Shown piece after piece: positions 8,442 to 17,543 of a stretch of DNA of 64,000 nt. Numbering within the stretch: the first letter of the stretch is position 1; the number at the start of each line of letters is the position of its first letter. Made by a program: the position numbers and the translations under genes. Location: contig CADBWQ010000013.1 of assembly GCA_902798545.1 (NCBI GenBank), forward strand, positions 1 to 64,000, read 5' to 3'. Source of the stretch: Oscillospiraceae bacterium. GTDB lineage: Bacteria > Bacillota > Clostridia > Oscillospirales > Oscillospiraceae. The notes beneath the pieces are model-generated. The model was given only the letters and a program-made list of their open reading frames with translations, was not told the origin of the DNA and did no database searches.

Positions 8442-9305
8442 ATGGAATACGACGTGATTGAACAGCGCACCCGCCGTCGGGAGACGCTGCGCAAAACCCT
8501 CACCTATTTCTTTCTGAGTATCTGGGCGCTGATCGTGCTCTTCCCTTTCTACTGGATGATTCTGAGCTCGCTCAAGAGCTACAGCGCCTATAACTCCGAG
8601 TATATTCCCAAGTTCTTTACCCTCGCCCCCACGCTGCAGAACTACCGGGACGCCTTCACTGCCGTCCCGCTCTCCCGCTATTTTCTGAACACGCTGATCT
8701 TCACCCTCGTGACAACCGCCCTCATGCTGGTGGTGATTCTCTTTGCCGCCTTCGCCTTTGCACGTTTGGACTTTCCTGGAAAAAACGTGGTTTTTGCCCT
8801 GTTTCTCGCTCTGATGATGATTCCGAATGAGCTTGTCATTATCACGAACTTTGTCACGATCACCAACTGGGGCCTGCGCAACACCTTCACAGGGCTGATT
8901 CTCCCATCGGTCACCTCGGTGTTCTATATCTACCTGCTGAAGGAGAACTTTGAACAAATCCCGGATGAGCTCTACAAGGCCGCAAAGGTTGACGGGACCT
9001 CCGATCTCAAGTACCTTTTCAAGGTCATGCTTCCCATCTGCCAGCCCACCATGGTGACCATCACCATTCTGAAGATCATTGAGTGCTGGAACGCTTATGT
9101 CTGGCCCCGACTTATTACAGACGATGAGGCCTACTTCCTGGTCTCCAACGGGATCCAGGAAATCCGCGAAAACGGCTTTGGCCGTGAGAATATACCGGCC
9201 ATGATGGCGGCTGTAGTGGTCATCTCCGTGCCGTTGATCGTCCTGTTTCTGATCTTCCGGAAGAAGGTCATGGCAGGTGTGTCGAGAGGAGGGACGAAGG
9301 GATGA
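8442..9305 (+). CDS. Sugar ABC transporter permease (UgpE/MalG-like)
   Basis: Second membrane subunit, 287 aa. After a charged N-terminus (RTRRRETLRKTL) comes a helix ending FPFYWMILSSLKS, the classic MalG/UgpE opening, and later the coupling loop ELYKAAKVDGTSDLKYLFKVMLP near residue 180. The end RKKVMAGVSRGGTKG is the usual C-terminus of this subfamily. RBS GGGAGGTG. Its stop overlaps the start of the binding protein by 4 nt (ATGA), implying coupled translation. Confidence 0.92.
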   Translation: MEYDVIEQRTRRRETLRKTLTYFFLSIWALIVLFPFYWMILSSLKSYSAYNSEYIPKFFTLAPTLQNYRDAFTAVPLSRYFLNTLIFTLVTTALMLVVILFAAFAFARLDFPGKNVVFALFLALMMIPNELVIITNFVTITNWGLRNTFTGLILPSVTSVFYIYLLKENFEQIPDELYKAAKVDGTSDLKYLFKVMLPICQPTMVTITILKIIECWNAYVWPRLITDDEAYFLVSNGIQEIRENGFGRENIPAMMAAVVVISVPLIVLFLIFRKKVMAGVSRGGTKG

Positions 9306-10912
9306 TCCGGTTTCACAGACTCTCTTCCCTTTTTCTGGCGCTGCTGATGCTCCTCTGCGTGCTGCCGCTGAGCGCCTGCCATGGCTCCCGGGAGCATGCC
9401 GCCTTCTCGGTGCCGGAGAGTTTTGACACTAACAGACATTATGACATCACCTTCTGGGCCAAGAACGATACCAACAAGGTCCAGACCGCGATCTACCAGA
9501 AGGCCATTGCGAGCTTTGAGGTGCTGTATCCCAACATCAAGGTGAACATGCGTCTCTACACCGATTACGGTCGCATCTACAATGATGTCATCACAAACAT
9601 TGCCACCAACACCACGCCCAACGTCTGCATCACCTATCCCGACCACATTGCGACCTATATGACCGGCACCGATGTCGTTGTCCCGCTGGACGAGCTGTTT
9701 GCGGACTCGAAATACGGCCTTGGCGGCGGGGCGCTTCTCTATGACTCGCCGACCTTGGAGGAAATCATCCCGCAGTTTCTCACGGAATGCACCATCGGCG
9801 GCGTTCATTACGCCATCCCCTATATGCGCTCCACGGAGGCCTGCTACGTAAACAAGACCATGCTGGAATCCCTGGGCTACACGTTGCCCGATACGCTGAC
9901 CTGGGACTTTGTCTGGGAGGTCTCGGACGCTGCAGCGGCGAAGGACGCCGACGGCACTTATCCGGTTAACGGACAGAAGGTCATGATCCCCTTCATCTAC
10001 AAATCCACAGACAACATGATGATCCAGATGCTGCGGCAGAAGGATGCGGGCTACTCCACCGAGAGCGGAGAGATCCGGATTTTCAACGACACCACACGGG
10101 AACTGCTCTTCGACATCGCTGATCATGTGAAAAAGGGCTCCTTTTCCACCTTCAAGATTTCCAGTTATCCCGCGAATTTCCTGAACGCCGGCCAGTGTAT
10201 CTTCGCTGTGGATTCCACTGCCGGCGCCACCTGGATGGGTTCCGACGCTCCCCTGCTGGATATCAGTGCGGACAAGGTCGTAAAATTCGAAACTGCGGTG
10301 CTGCCGGTGCCCCAGTTTGATCCGGAGCATCCGGTCATGATCTCGCAGGGTCCTTCAATCTGCGTATTTAACAAGTCTGATCCCCAGGAAGTTCTGGCCT
10401 CCTGGCTCTTTGCCCAGTATCTGCTGACCAACGATGTCCAGATCGCCTATGCCGAAACTGAGGGCTACGTCCCTGTCACCTCCAAGGCACAGAACAGCGC
10501 GGAATATCAGAACTATCTGAGCCGCGCCGGTGAGGACAGCGAGGAACACTATGACGTCAAGATCGAAGCATCCAAGCTTCTCCTCTCCAACACGGAGAAT
10601 ACCTTCACGACCCCTGTGTTTAATGGCTCCACTTCTCTGCGCGATGCAGCGGGACAGATGATTGAGGACGTGACCAAGTCCATCCGCCGCAGGCAGACCG
10701 TAAACGACGCCTACATGGATAAGCTCTTTACTGATGTCAACGCCCTCTACCGCCTCGACCAGATCAGCATTTCGGCCTCCGGCGGCAAGGCCGATCTCGG
10801 CCCGCTGCCTCCCACATCCGTCGCGCTGCTCACGACGCTGGGCGTCGTCTGGTTGCTGATTCTGCTGTATCTCGTGCTCGGCCGGGTTCGCCGGAAAAAG
10901 CGGCAGGAATGA
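9302..10912 (+). CDS. Extracellular solute-binding protein with lipobox and C-terminal membrane helix
   Basis: Family 1 binding protein, 536 aa, feeding the two permeases upstream. It has a signal sequence with lipobox LPLSAC (Cys about residue 25), a binding domain starting HYDITFWAKNDTNKVQ, and the region GGVHYAIPYMRSTEACYVNK typical of sugar binders. Unusually it ends in a hydrophobic helix (residues ~505-527, LLTTLGVVWLLILLYLVLG) followed by RVRRKKRQE, so it would be held in the membrane at both ends. Ordinary family members are about 100 residues shorter and lack this helix. Order ATPase-permease-permease-binder is also less common than binder-first. Confidence 0.88.
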   Translation: MIRFHRLSSLFLALLMLLCVLPLSACHGSREHAAFSVPESFDTNRHYDITFWAKNDTNKVQTAIYQKAIASFEVLYPNIKVNMRLYTDYGRIYNDVITNIATNTTPNVCITYPDHIATYMTGTDVVVPLDELFADSKYGLGGGALLYDSPTLEEIIPQFLTECTIGGVHYAIPYMRSTEACYVNKTMLESLGYTLPDTLTWDFVWEVSDAAAAKDADGTYPVNGQKVMIPFIYKSTDNMMIQMLRQKDAGYSTESGEIRIFNDTTRELLFDIADHVKKGSFSTFKISSYPANFLNAGQCIFAVDSTAGATWMGSDAPLLDISADKVVKFETAVLPVPQFDPEHPVMISQGPSICVFNKSDPQEVLASWLFAQYLLTNDVQIAYAETEGYVPVTSKAQNSAEYQNYLSRAGEDSEEHYDVKIEASKLLLSNTENTFTTPVFNGSTSLRDAAGQMIEDVTKSIRRRQTVNDAYMDKLFTDVNALYRLDQISISASGGKADLGPLPPTSVALLTTLGVVWLLILLYLVLGRVRRKKRQE

Positions 10913-10939
10913 CGCAGCAGATTCGGGAACAACATTTTC

Positions 10940-10967
10940 TTGATTTTCACGCAATTTGGTCTATAAT
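10940..10967 (+). promoter_or_regulatory. Promoter before the OB-fold-like lipoprotein gene
   Basis: TTGATT (10940-10945), 16 bp, TATAAT (10962-10967). The -10 is overlapped by the left arm of a long palindrome (10963-10998), so it is likely to be controlled. Confidence 0.6.
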
Positions 10968-10998
10968 AATCCTGTTCCCAAGGGAACAGGATTATTAT
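10963..10998. repeat. Perfect 17-bp inverted repeat over a promoter start region
   Basis: ATAATAATCCTGTTCCC and its exact complement flank a two-base AA centre. It covers the -10 and the predicted start site of the next gene, and lies 50 nt after the importer operon. No T-run follows, so it suits an operator as well as, or better than, a terminator of the upstream operon. Confidence 0.7.
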
Positions 10999-11023
10999 CT
11001 TCATCTGAGCAAGGAGGAAGAAC

Positions 11024-11875
11024 ATGAAAAAGTATCTTGCACTGATTCTCGCCCTGGCAATGGTGTTCGCCCTGGCTGCCTGCGGACAGAGCGCCAAGCC
11101 CGCCGCCACCGAAGCCCCCGCTGCTTCTGAGGCTCCTGCCGCAGAAGAGGCCGCTCCCGCGGAGGAGCCCGCCGCAGAGGAAGCCGCCCCTGCGGAGGAA
11201 GCTGCCACAGAAGAAGCTGCTCCCGCCGAAGGAGCCGCTGAGGTTGCGCCTATGAGTTATGCTGAATTCACAGCCGCCGCGGTGGATGATCCTGTCTGTG
11301 TTGAGACCTATGTCCAGGCCAAGCAGAGCTGGTGGGATGACAAGGCCACCGTCTATACCCAGGATCAGGACGGTGCCTATTTCCTGTACAACATGGCCTG
11401 CTCCGAGGCTGACTATGCAAAGCTTGTCGCCGGCCAGAAGATCCGTGTCACCGGCTTCAAAGCCGAGTGGTCCGGTGAGATTGAGATCGTTGATGCCAGC
11501 TTTGAGCTGCTGGATGGCGACAGCTTCGTGGCTACCGCCGCCGATGTCACCGATCTGCTTGGCAAGGATGAGCTCGTCGAGCATCAGAACCAGCTGGTCT
11601 CCTTCAAAGGCATGACCGTCGAAGCCTATGACGAGAGCGGTGCCGCCTTTGCCTATAAAAACGAGGCCGACAAGACCGACGACCTCTACTTTAAGGTCTC
11701 CAAGGACGGCCAGACCTATGACTTCTGTGTGGAGTATTATCTTTGCAACGAAGAGACCGAGGTCTACAAGGCTGTTGAAAACCTGAAGGTCGGCGATACG
11801 GTCGACCTCGAAGGCTTCCTCTACTGGTACGAGGGGCCGAACCCCCATATCACCGCTGTGACCGCAGCCGCCTGA
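11024..11875 (+). CDS. Secreted lipoprotein with Ala/Glu/Pro linker and a predicted beta-rich domain
   Basis: The 283-aa product has a lipoprotein signal (lipobox FALAAC, Cys ~22), then ~50 residues of near-repeats of EEAAPAE that act as a wall-spanning linker, then a folded domain of ~200 residues. That domain contains two similar halves, each with a motif like GQKIRVTGFKAEW and VSFKGMTVEAYD, and ends LKVGDTVDLEGFLYWYEG-PHITAV. This resembles OB-fold domains of bacterial surface proteins, but I cannot name a family. RBS AAGGAGGAAGAAC. Single gene between its own promoter and a strong terminator. Function unknown. Confidence 0.8.
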   Translation: MKKYLALILALAMVFALAACGQSAKPAATEAPAASEAPAAEEAAPAEEPAAEEAAPAEEAATEEAAPAEGAAEVAPMSYAEFTAAAVDDPVCVETYVQAKQSWWDDKATVYTQDQDGAYFLYNMACSEADYAKLVAGQKIRVTGFKAEWSGEIEIVDASFELLDGDSFVATAADVTDLLGKDELVEHQNQLVSFKGMTVEAYDESGAAFAYKNEADKTDDLYFKVSKDGQTYDFCVEYYLCNEETEVYKAVENLKVGDTVDLEGFLYWYEGPNPHITAVTAAA

Positions 11876-11941
11876 TTCTGTCCCGGTATAACAGAGCAGA
11901 ACTGAGTTACCGGCCTGCAGCGTTCCGCTGACAGATACTGT

Positions 11942-11978
11942 GATGCCCATGTGCAAAACGCACATGGGCATCATTTTT
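11942..11978 (+). terminator. Strong intrinsic terminator
   Basis: GATGCCCATGTGC pairs exactly with GCACATGGGCATC around AAAAC, followed by ATTTTTT. It ends the lipoprotein transcript. Confidence 0.9.
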
Positions 11979-12029
11979 TGTCCGGAGCTGCACTCCGGGA
12001 TTGATTCTGTTTGTTCTGTTTATGCCGCT

Positions 12030-13442
12030 TTAGGCATCCATTTTGGCAGCAAGAGCAGCCTTCTTTGTTTCGACCTCGGACTCGGGGCAGTCATATTCCC
12101 AGTTCCATGGATTTCTCCGGGTGACGCCATCGGCAAAGGGGATGAAGATGGACAGAAGGCCGAACGCCGCGAGGATCCAGCAGTACCACATGCTGCCAAC
12201 CAGGCCGGCAGCCGAGAAGGTCTGTCCGGTGGTGGAAGCCTGGGTCGCCAGGCTCGCCGCCACGACGAGCTGGGCTCCATAGGGAATGACACCCTGGAAG
12301 ACGCAGGAGAAGATGTCCAGCAGAGATGCCGTACGGCGTGGGTCAACCCTGTAGGTGTGGGAGACTTCGCGCGCCATATCTCCGGCGACGATGATGGCGA
12401 CCGTGTTGTTGGCCGTGGCGCAGTCACAGGCGGAAACCAGGGCGGAGATCCCGACCTGGGCAGACTTGTTGCCCTTCATGACACCGCGCAGCTTCTCGAT
12501 GATCCAGTTGATTCCGCCGTTCTTTGCGATCATTGCGGACATACCGCCGCACAGGAGGGTCAGGAAGAAAACCTCATTCATGCCGCAGAAGCCGTCGTAA
12601 ATGGCCTGGGCAAAACCGGCAATATCCATAGCGCCGGTCAGCATTCCGATGATGCCGGCAGCAAAGATGCCGATCACGAGAACCGCGAACACATTCAGGC
12701 CGCAGAGAGCCAGGCCGAGGACGGCCAGATACGGAATGATCTTCAGGATGTTGTAGGACAGGTCGCCGAGAGGTGCGGCACTCTCCGGCCTTCCGAAAGC
12801 CAGCAGCAGAATGAGCGTGATCACGGCAGCGGGCAGCGCGATGAGGAAATTCACGCGAAACTTGTCGCGCATCTCGACGCGCTGGGAACGGGTGGCTGCG
12901 ATGGTGGTGTCCGAGATCATCGAGAGGTTGTCGCCGAACATTCCTCCGCCGACTACCGCCGCAATGACGATGGTGGTGGACAGGTTGCCCTTCTCGGCCA
13001 CGCCGATGGCGATGGGGATCAGAGCGGAAATAGTACCCATGGAGGTACCGGTAGCGGTGCCGAAGAAGGCCGCGATCACGAAGAGGCCCGCTGCCAGCAG
13101 GGCGGGAGGCACCAGAGCAAGGCCCAGGTTGACCGTGGCATCCTTGGCGCCCATGGAGGCGGCGACATTGGCAAATGCCCCTGCCAGCATGTAGATAACC
13201 AGCATGGTCAGGACATCCACGTTGCCTGCGCCTTTGGCAAAAGTCTCAAACTTCTCACTGATGGAGCCTTTTCCCATACAGAACGCGACCAGAACCGCAA
13301 GGAACATGGCCGTGACCGACGGGAACATGTAGAACGCCATTTCCTCTCCCCTGGCCTGGTAGATCAGTCCGGCACCGAGGTAGACCGCGATGAAGACCAG
13401 GAACGGGATCAGCGCGATCCCGCTTTTTTTCGTACTTTTCAT
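12030..13442 (-). CDS. Na+/H+ antiporter, NhaC family
   Basis: Integral membrane protein of 470 aa, predicted to exchange protons for sodium or, as in some NhaC relatives, organic acids. Ten or more hydrophobic segments are visible. Conserved pieces are GTATGTSMGTISALIPIA, GGGMFGDNLSMISDTTIAA (the central signature of the NhaC superfamily) and SACDCATANNTVAIIVAGDMA. The ATG at 13440-13442 (MKSTKKSGIALIPFLVF) was chosen over an upstream frame extension because GAGGAG lies 11 nt before it and the extension is arginine/cysteine-rich and not membrane-like. Monocistronic, with its own promoter. Confidence 0.88.
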   Translation of the reverse strand: MKSTKKSGIALIPFLVFIAVYLGAGLIYQARGEEMAFYMFPSVTAMFLAVLVAFCMGKGSISEKFETFAKGAGNVDVLTMLVIYMLAGAFANVAASMGAKDATVNLGLALVPPALLAAGLFVIAAFFGTATGTSMGTISALIPIAIGVAEKGNLSTTIVIAAVVGGGMFGDNLSMISDTTIAATRSQRVEMRDKFRVNFLIALPAAVITLILLLAFGRPESAAPLGDLSYNILKIIPYLAVLGLALCGLNVFAVLVIGIFAAGIIGMLTGAMDIAGFAQAIYDGFCGMNEVFFLTLLCGGMSAMIAKNGGINWIIEKLRGVMKGNKSAQVGISALVSACDCATANNTVAIIVAGDMAREVSHTYRVDPRRTASLLDIFSCVFQGVIPYGAQLVVAASLATQASTTGQTFSAAGLVGSMWYCWILAAFGLLSIFIPFADGVTRRNPWNWEYDCPESEVETKKAALAAKMDA

Positions 13443-13551
13443 GACTTGAATTCTCCTCTGTGTTCTCGATGCCCGCCGGCACTTCCGAAACGGGTTTCCT
13501 CTTTCATCATCGGCAAAAAGATCTGCACAGCGCCGCGAGGCATCAGCCCGA

Positions 13552-13580
13552 AAGATACACGACCCATCGCATTTTGTCAA
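13552..13580 (-). promoter_or_regulatory. Promoter of the NhaC antiporter gene
   Basis: Minus strand TTGACA (13575-13580), 17 bp, TATCTT (13552-13557), about 110 nt before the start codon. Confidence 0.7.
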
Positions 13581-13643
13581 TAGCCTCTGCAGATCCAGCA
13601 TTCCTCTGGCGTTTCTGCGGCTTCTGTTCTGATGTTTGAGGAA

Positions 13644-13669
13644 ACGGCATGACCCGAAGGTCATGCCGT
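13644..13669 (-). terminator. UUCG-capped terminator after nifJ
   Basis: ACGGCATGACC and GGTCATGCCGT form an 11-bp stem; on the minus strand the loop is UUCG, an extra-stable tetraloop, followed by GUUUCCUC. The U-run is weak. Confidence 0.6.
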
Positions 13670-13724
13670 CCCGACAGACTGTGATTATTCTGTTTGATAA
13701 CGCTTTCGGCTCCGGATTTCCGGA

Positions 13725-16700
13725 TCAGTCCGCCATGGCCTTGTAGGTGGCGTAGCGTTTGGCGCACTGCTCTTCGGCCGCCTTGAAGAGAACCTCGGCG
13801 CGTTCGGGGAAGGTTCTGGTCAGGGCCGCGAAGCGGACCTCACCCATCATGAACTCACGCAGCTTGCCATTTGGCTCGCGGCTGTCGAGTACGAAGGGGT
13901 TCTTGCCTTCGTCGATGTTTTCCGGGATGTAGCGGAAGAGCGGCCAGTAACCGCATTCCACCGCCAGCTTCTCCTCGAGCTGAGCCTTTCCCATGCCGTT
14001 GGTGATGCCGTGGTTGATGCAGGGGGCGTAAGCGATGATCAGAGACGGACCCTTGTGGGCTTCTGCTTCCTTCAGCGCGGTAACCAGCTGTGCCGGATTG
14101 GCACCCATGGCAACCTTCGCCACATAGACGTTATCGTAGGCCATCGCGATGCGGCCGAGATCCTTCTTGGCGGTCTCCTTGCCGGCGTTGGCAAACTGCG
14201 CCGTGGCGCCGATGGCCGTGGCCTTGGATGCCTGTCCGCCGGTGTTGGAGTAAACTTCGGTATCCACGACCAGGATGTTCACATCGATACCGGAGGCCAG
14301 GACATGATCCAGGCCGCCGTAGCCGATGTCATAAGCCCATCCGTCGCCGCCGTACATCCAGATGGCTTTCTTCACCAGTGCATCCGTGCGGTCCTTCAGG
14401 AACTGGACATCCGCGCTGCTGTCACCGGTTGCGGCGAGCACGTCCTTCAGGGCGTCAGAGACCTCTCTGGTCTCATCCGGATCGTCACCTTTCTCGAGCC
14501 AGGCAGTGAGTGCTGCTTTCAGGGCTTCATCCTCGGCGGTCTTCAGTGCGGCTTCGGCGTGCATCTTTGCCTGGCGGCGCATCTGGGCAACCGACAGGTA
14601 CATGCCCATGCCGTACTCGGCGTTGTTCTCAAACAGGGAGTTGGAGGGTGCGGGGCCGTAGCCCTTGGCCGTCTTGGCGTACGGGAAGGCAGGTGTGGAG
14701 GAGCCCACGACATAGGTGCAGCCGGTGGCATCCGCAATATACATTCTCTCGCCGAAAAGCTGGGTCATGAGCTTCATGTACGGCGCCTCGCCGCAGCCTG
14801 CGCAGGATCCGTTGAACTCATACAGCGGCCGTTCGAACTGGCTGCCTTTTACGGTGAACTTGTTCATCGGATTTTTCTTTTCGGGCAGGCTGATGAGGTA
14901 ATCCCAGTTGGGCTGTTCATGCATCTGGCTCTCCAGCGGCTCCATGACGAGGGCCTTGTTCTTCGCCATGCAGACGTTGGCGCAGGAGGCGCAGCCCTGG
15001 CAGTCCACCGGATCGACCTGAATGCGGTAGGTATAGCCCTCAAAGCCCTTGCCGACAGCCTTGTTGGTGACCATACCCTCGGGGGCGGCTGCCTTCTCTT
15101 CTTCGGTCAGCAGGAAGGGACGGATGGCAGCGTGCGGGCAGACAAAGGAGCACATGTTGCATCCGATGCAGTTCTCTGGGATCCACTTCGGGACGTTTGT
15201 GGCAATGCCGCGGCGCTCGTACTTGGAGGTCTCCACCGGAGAGACGCCGTCGGCATAGTCCATGAAGCTGGAGACGGGGATCTTGTCACCGTACTGGTTG
15301 TTGACCGGGATCTGGATCTCACGGATGTACTTCGGCAGCGTCGGATCGATGACGATCTCTTCATCCTTCAGATCTGCCCAGGCCGCGGGTACCTGAACCT
15401 CGTGGACATAGTCGAGGCCGGCGTCGACGGCAGCGCAGTTCATGTTGACGATCTTCTCGCCTTTCTTGGAGTAGGTCTTCACGATGGCCTGCTTCATATA
15501 CTCGACAGCTTCGTTGATGGGCATAACGCCGGAGAGCTTAAAGAAGGCCGCCTGCAGCACTGTATTCGTGCGGTTGCCGAGACCAATTCTCGCGGCGATG
15601 TCCGTGGCGTCGATGGTATAGAACTTGATGCCGCGCTGGGCGATGATGCGCTTTGCGCGGTTCGGCAGATGCTCTTCGAGTCCCGCCATATCCCAGTCGG
15701 TATTCAGAAGGAAGGTTCCGCCTTCCTTGATTTCGCTCACAATGTCAAAGCTCTTCATATAGCTCTGCTTGTGGCAGGCGACGAAGTCGGCCATCGTAAC
15801 ATAGTAGGTGGAACGGATGGGCTCATGGCCAAAGCGCAGATGGCTCTTGGTTACGCCGCCGGATTTCTTGGAATCGTACTCAAAATATGCCTGGGCATAC
15901 TGGTCGGTGTTGTCGCCGATGATCTTGATGGAGTTTTTGTTGGCACCGACGGTACCGTCAGAGCCGAGGCCCCAGAACTTACACGAGATGATCGACTTGC
16001 CCGAAGTAACGATGTTCTCGCCCACGGGGAGAGAGGTGAAGGTGACATCGTCGTTGATGCCGACGGTGAAGTGGTTCTTCTGCTCTCCGGACATGTTGTC
16101 GAAGACCGCTTTCACATGGGCGGGGATGGTGTCCTTGGAGGAGAGGCCGTAGCGGCCGCCGAGGATCTTCACCTTGCGGTCACTTTCGGAGAATGCCGTG
16201 CAGACGTCTTCAAACAGCGGCTCGCCGACGCTGCCGGGTTCCTTGGTGCGGTCAAGGACGGTAATCGTCTTCACGGTCTCAGGCAGTGCGCCCAGCAGAT
16301 GCTTTGCAGAGAACGGGCGGTACAGATGGACCTGGACCATACCAACCTTCTCGCCTTTCGCGGTCAGGTAGTCCACCACTTCCATCATGGTCTCACAGAC
16401 CGAACCCATTGCGACAATGACGCGTTCGGCATCGGGAGCGCCGTAGTAGTTGAAGAGCTTGTAGTTTCTGCCGGTGAGCGCGTTAATACCGTCCATCTGC
16501 TCCTGCACAATCTCGGACAGGGCATTGTAGGCGGTGTTGCAGGCCTCACGGGACTGGAAGAAGGTATCCGGATTCTGCAGAGTGGAGCGGATGGTCGGGT
16601 GCTCAGAGTTCAGCGCGTGATCCTTGAAGCGCTTCACAGCGTCCCAGTCGAGCAGCTTGCCCAGATCCTCATAGTCCAGGACTTCGATCTTCTGGAGTTC

Positions 16701-17240
16701 ATGGGAGGTGCGGAACCCGTCAAAGAAGTGCTGGAATGGGATGGAACCCTTGATTGCGGAAAGATGAGCCACCGCGGCCATGTCCATACATTCCTGTACA
16801 CTGGAGGATGCCAGCTGGGCAAAGCCCGTCTGGCGGCAGGCCATCACGTCGCTCTGATCGCCGAAAATGGAGATCGAGTGAGTGCCGACGGTGCGGGCCG
16901 AGACATGCATGACGCCCGGCAGCATGGAGCCCGCAATACGGAACATTGGCGGGATCATCAGCATCAGGCCCTGTGAAGCAGTGAAGGTGGTGGCCAGAGA
17001 CCCCGTCTCCAGCGCACCGTGCATGGCGCCACAGGCGCCTGCCTCGCTCTGGAGCTCCACCAGCTGTACCGGCTGGCCGAACAGGTTTTTCTTCCCGTGG
17101 GCAGCCCAGTCGTCAACATGGTCTGCCATGGGACTCGACGGTGTGATCGGATAGATCGTAGAGACCTCGGTAAACGCATACGCGACGTATGACGCGGCCT
17201 CGTTGCCGTCCATGGTTTTCATTACTTTTTTCGTGCTCAT
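13725..17240 (-). CDS. nifJ: Pyruvate:ferredoxin (flavodoxin) oxidoreductase
   Basis: Single-chain PFOR of 1171 aa: pyruvate + CoA + oxidised ferredoxin to acetyl-CoA + CO2 + reduced ferredoxin, the central pyruvate step of anaerobes. Domains in order: pyrimidine-binding domain with YPITPSSPMADHVDDWA, transketolase C-like domain, gamma domain, EKR region, two [4Fe-4S] ferredoxin motifs CIGCNMCSFVCPHA (~689) and CQGCASCANVCMAKNKA (~746), the proximal-cluster Cys in GSCAGCGEAPY (~808), and the TPP/Mg site GDGWAYDIGYGG (~964) with YSNTGGQASKAT. GAGGAGAG precedes ATG 17238-17240. Length and motifs are complete. Confidence 0.98.
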   Translation of the reverse strand: MSTKKVMKTMDGNEAASYVAYAFTEVSTIYPITPSSPMADHVDDWAAHGKKNLFGQPVQLVELQSEAGACGAMHGALETGSLATTFTASQGLMLMIPPMFRIAGSMLPGVMHVSARTVGTHSISIFGDQSDVMACRQTGFAQLASSSVQECMDMAAVAHLSAIKGSIPFQHFFDGFRTSHELQKIEVLDYEDLGKLLDWDAVKRFKDHALNSEHPTIRSTLQNPDTFFQSREACNTAYNALSEIVQEQMDGINALTGRNYKLFNYYGAPDAERVIVAMGSVCETMMEVVDYLTAKGEKVGMVQVHLYRPFSAKHLLGALPETVKTITVLDRTKEPGSVGEPLFEDVCTAFSESDRKVKILGGRYGLSSKDTIPAHVKAVFDNMSGEQKNHFTVGINDDVTFTSLPVGENIVTSGKSIISCKFWGLGSDGTVGANKNSIKIIGDNTDQYAQAYFEYDSKKSGGVTKSHLRFGHEPIRSTYYVTMADFVACHKQSYMKSFDIVSEIKEGGTFLLNTDWDMAGLEEHLPNRAKRIIAQRGIKFYTIDATDIAARIGLGNRTNTVLQAAFFKLSGVMPINEAVEYMKQAIVKTYSKKGEKIVNMNCAAVDAGLDYVHEVQVPAAWADLKDEEIVIDPTLPKYIREIQIPVNNQYGDKIPVSSFMDYADGVSPVETSKYERRGIATNVPKWIPENCIGCNMCSFVCPHAAIRPFLLTEEEKAAAPEGMVTNKAVGKGFEGYTYRIQVDPVDCQGCASCANVCMAKNKALVMEPLESQMHEQPNWDYLISLPEKKNPMNKFTVKGSQFERPLYEFNGSCAGCGEAPYMKLMTQLFGERMYIADATGCTYVVGSSTPAFPYAKTAKGYGPAPSNSLFENNAEYGMGMYLSVAQMRRQAKMHAEAALKTAEDEALKAALTAWLEKGDDPDETREVSDALKDVLAATGDSSADVQFLKDRTDALVKKAIWMYGGDGWAYDIGYGGLDHVLASGIDVNILVVDTEVYSNTGGQASKATAIGATAQFANAGKETAKKDLGRIAMAYDNVYVAKVAMGANPAQLVTALKEAEAHKGPSLIIAYAPCINHGITNGMGKAQLEEKLAVECGYWPLFRYIPENIDEGKNPFVLDSREPNGKLREFMMGEVRFAALTRTFPERAEVLFKAAEEQCAKRYATYKAMAD

Positions 17241-17270
17241 TTTTCTCTCCTCTTTTTAGACTTCATCAGA

Positions 17271-17300
17271 ATATCTGTGTGATGAGCTAGATACAGATAT
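17271..17300. repeat. Inverted repeat in the nifJ promoter/leader
   Basis: ATATCTGT (17271-17278) and ACAGATAT (17293-17300) are exact complements 14 bp apart. The distal arm touches the -10 box (17299-17304), so the element covers the start site and is a candidate operator for nifJ. Confidence 0.55.
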
Positions 17301-17327
17301 TATATACGAAAACACATGGAATGTAAA
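17299..17327 (-). promoter_or_regulatory. Promoter of nifJ
   Basis: Minus strand TTTACA (17322-17327), 17 bp, TATAAT (17299-17304). The rest of the 303-bp gap to the MATE gene (17328-17543) shows only a possible TATACT (-10) at 17460-17465 and no gene. Confidence 0.75.
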
Positions 17328-17543
17328 TAAAAGTGATATATAATCCCAAAACCGCGTTTTTATTTTCATTTCAGTTCCTCTGTCTGTACGATATCATTTC
17401 CTCCGCATTCATCATGACAGCGGGAGCAAAAAGAGTTTTATTTAGAACCGGATTTGTGCTATACTTCTCTCACGCGTTCCGGCCGTTCCTGATTTTGAGG
17501 CTTGCGGCAGGCATCACGATACGGAGCAGACAGGCGATTTGCT

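Noticed and set aside
11100..11245. Repeat-rich DNA encoding EEAAPAE as a mobile or satellite repeat
   Set aside because: It is in frame, degenerate at the codon level and lies just after a lipobox, so it is a normal wall-spanning linker.
14010..16976. 988-codon open frame antisense to nifJ
   Set aside because: Mirror of a strongly biased gene; no ribosome site, promoter or known family, and nifJ is unmistakable on the other strand.
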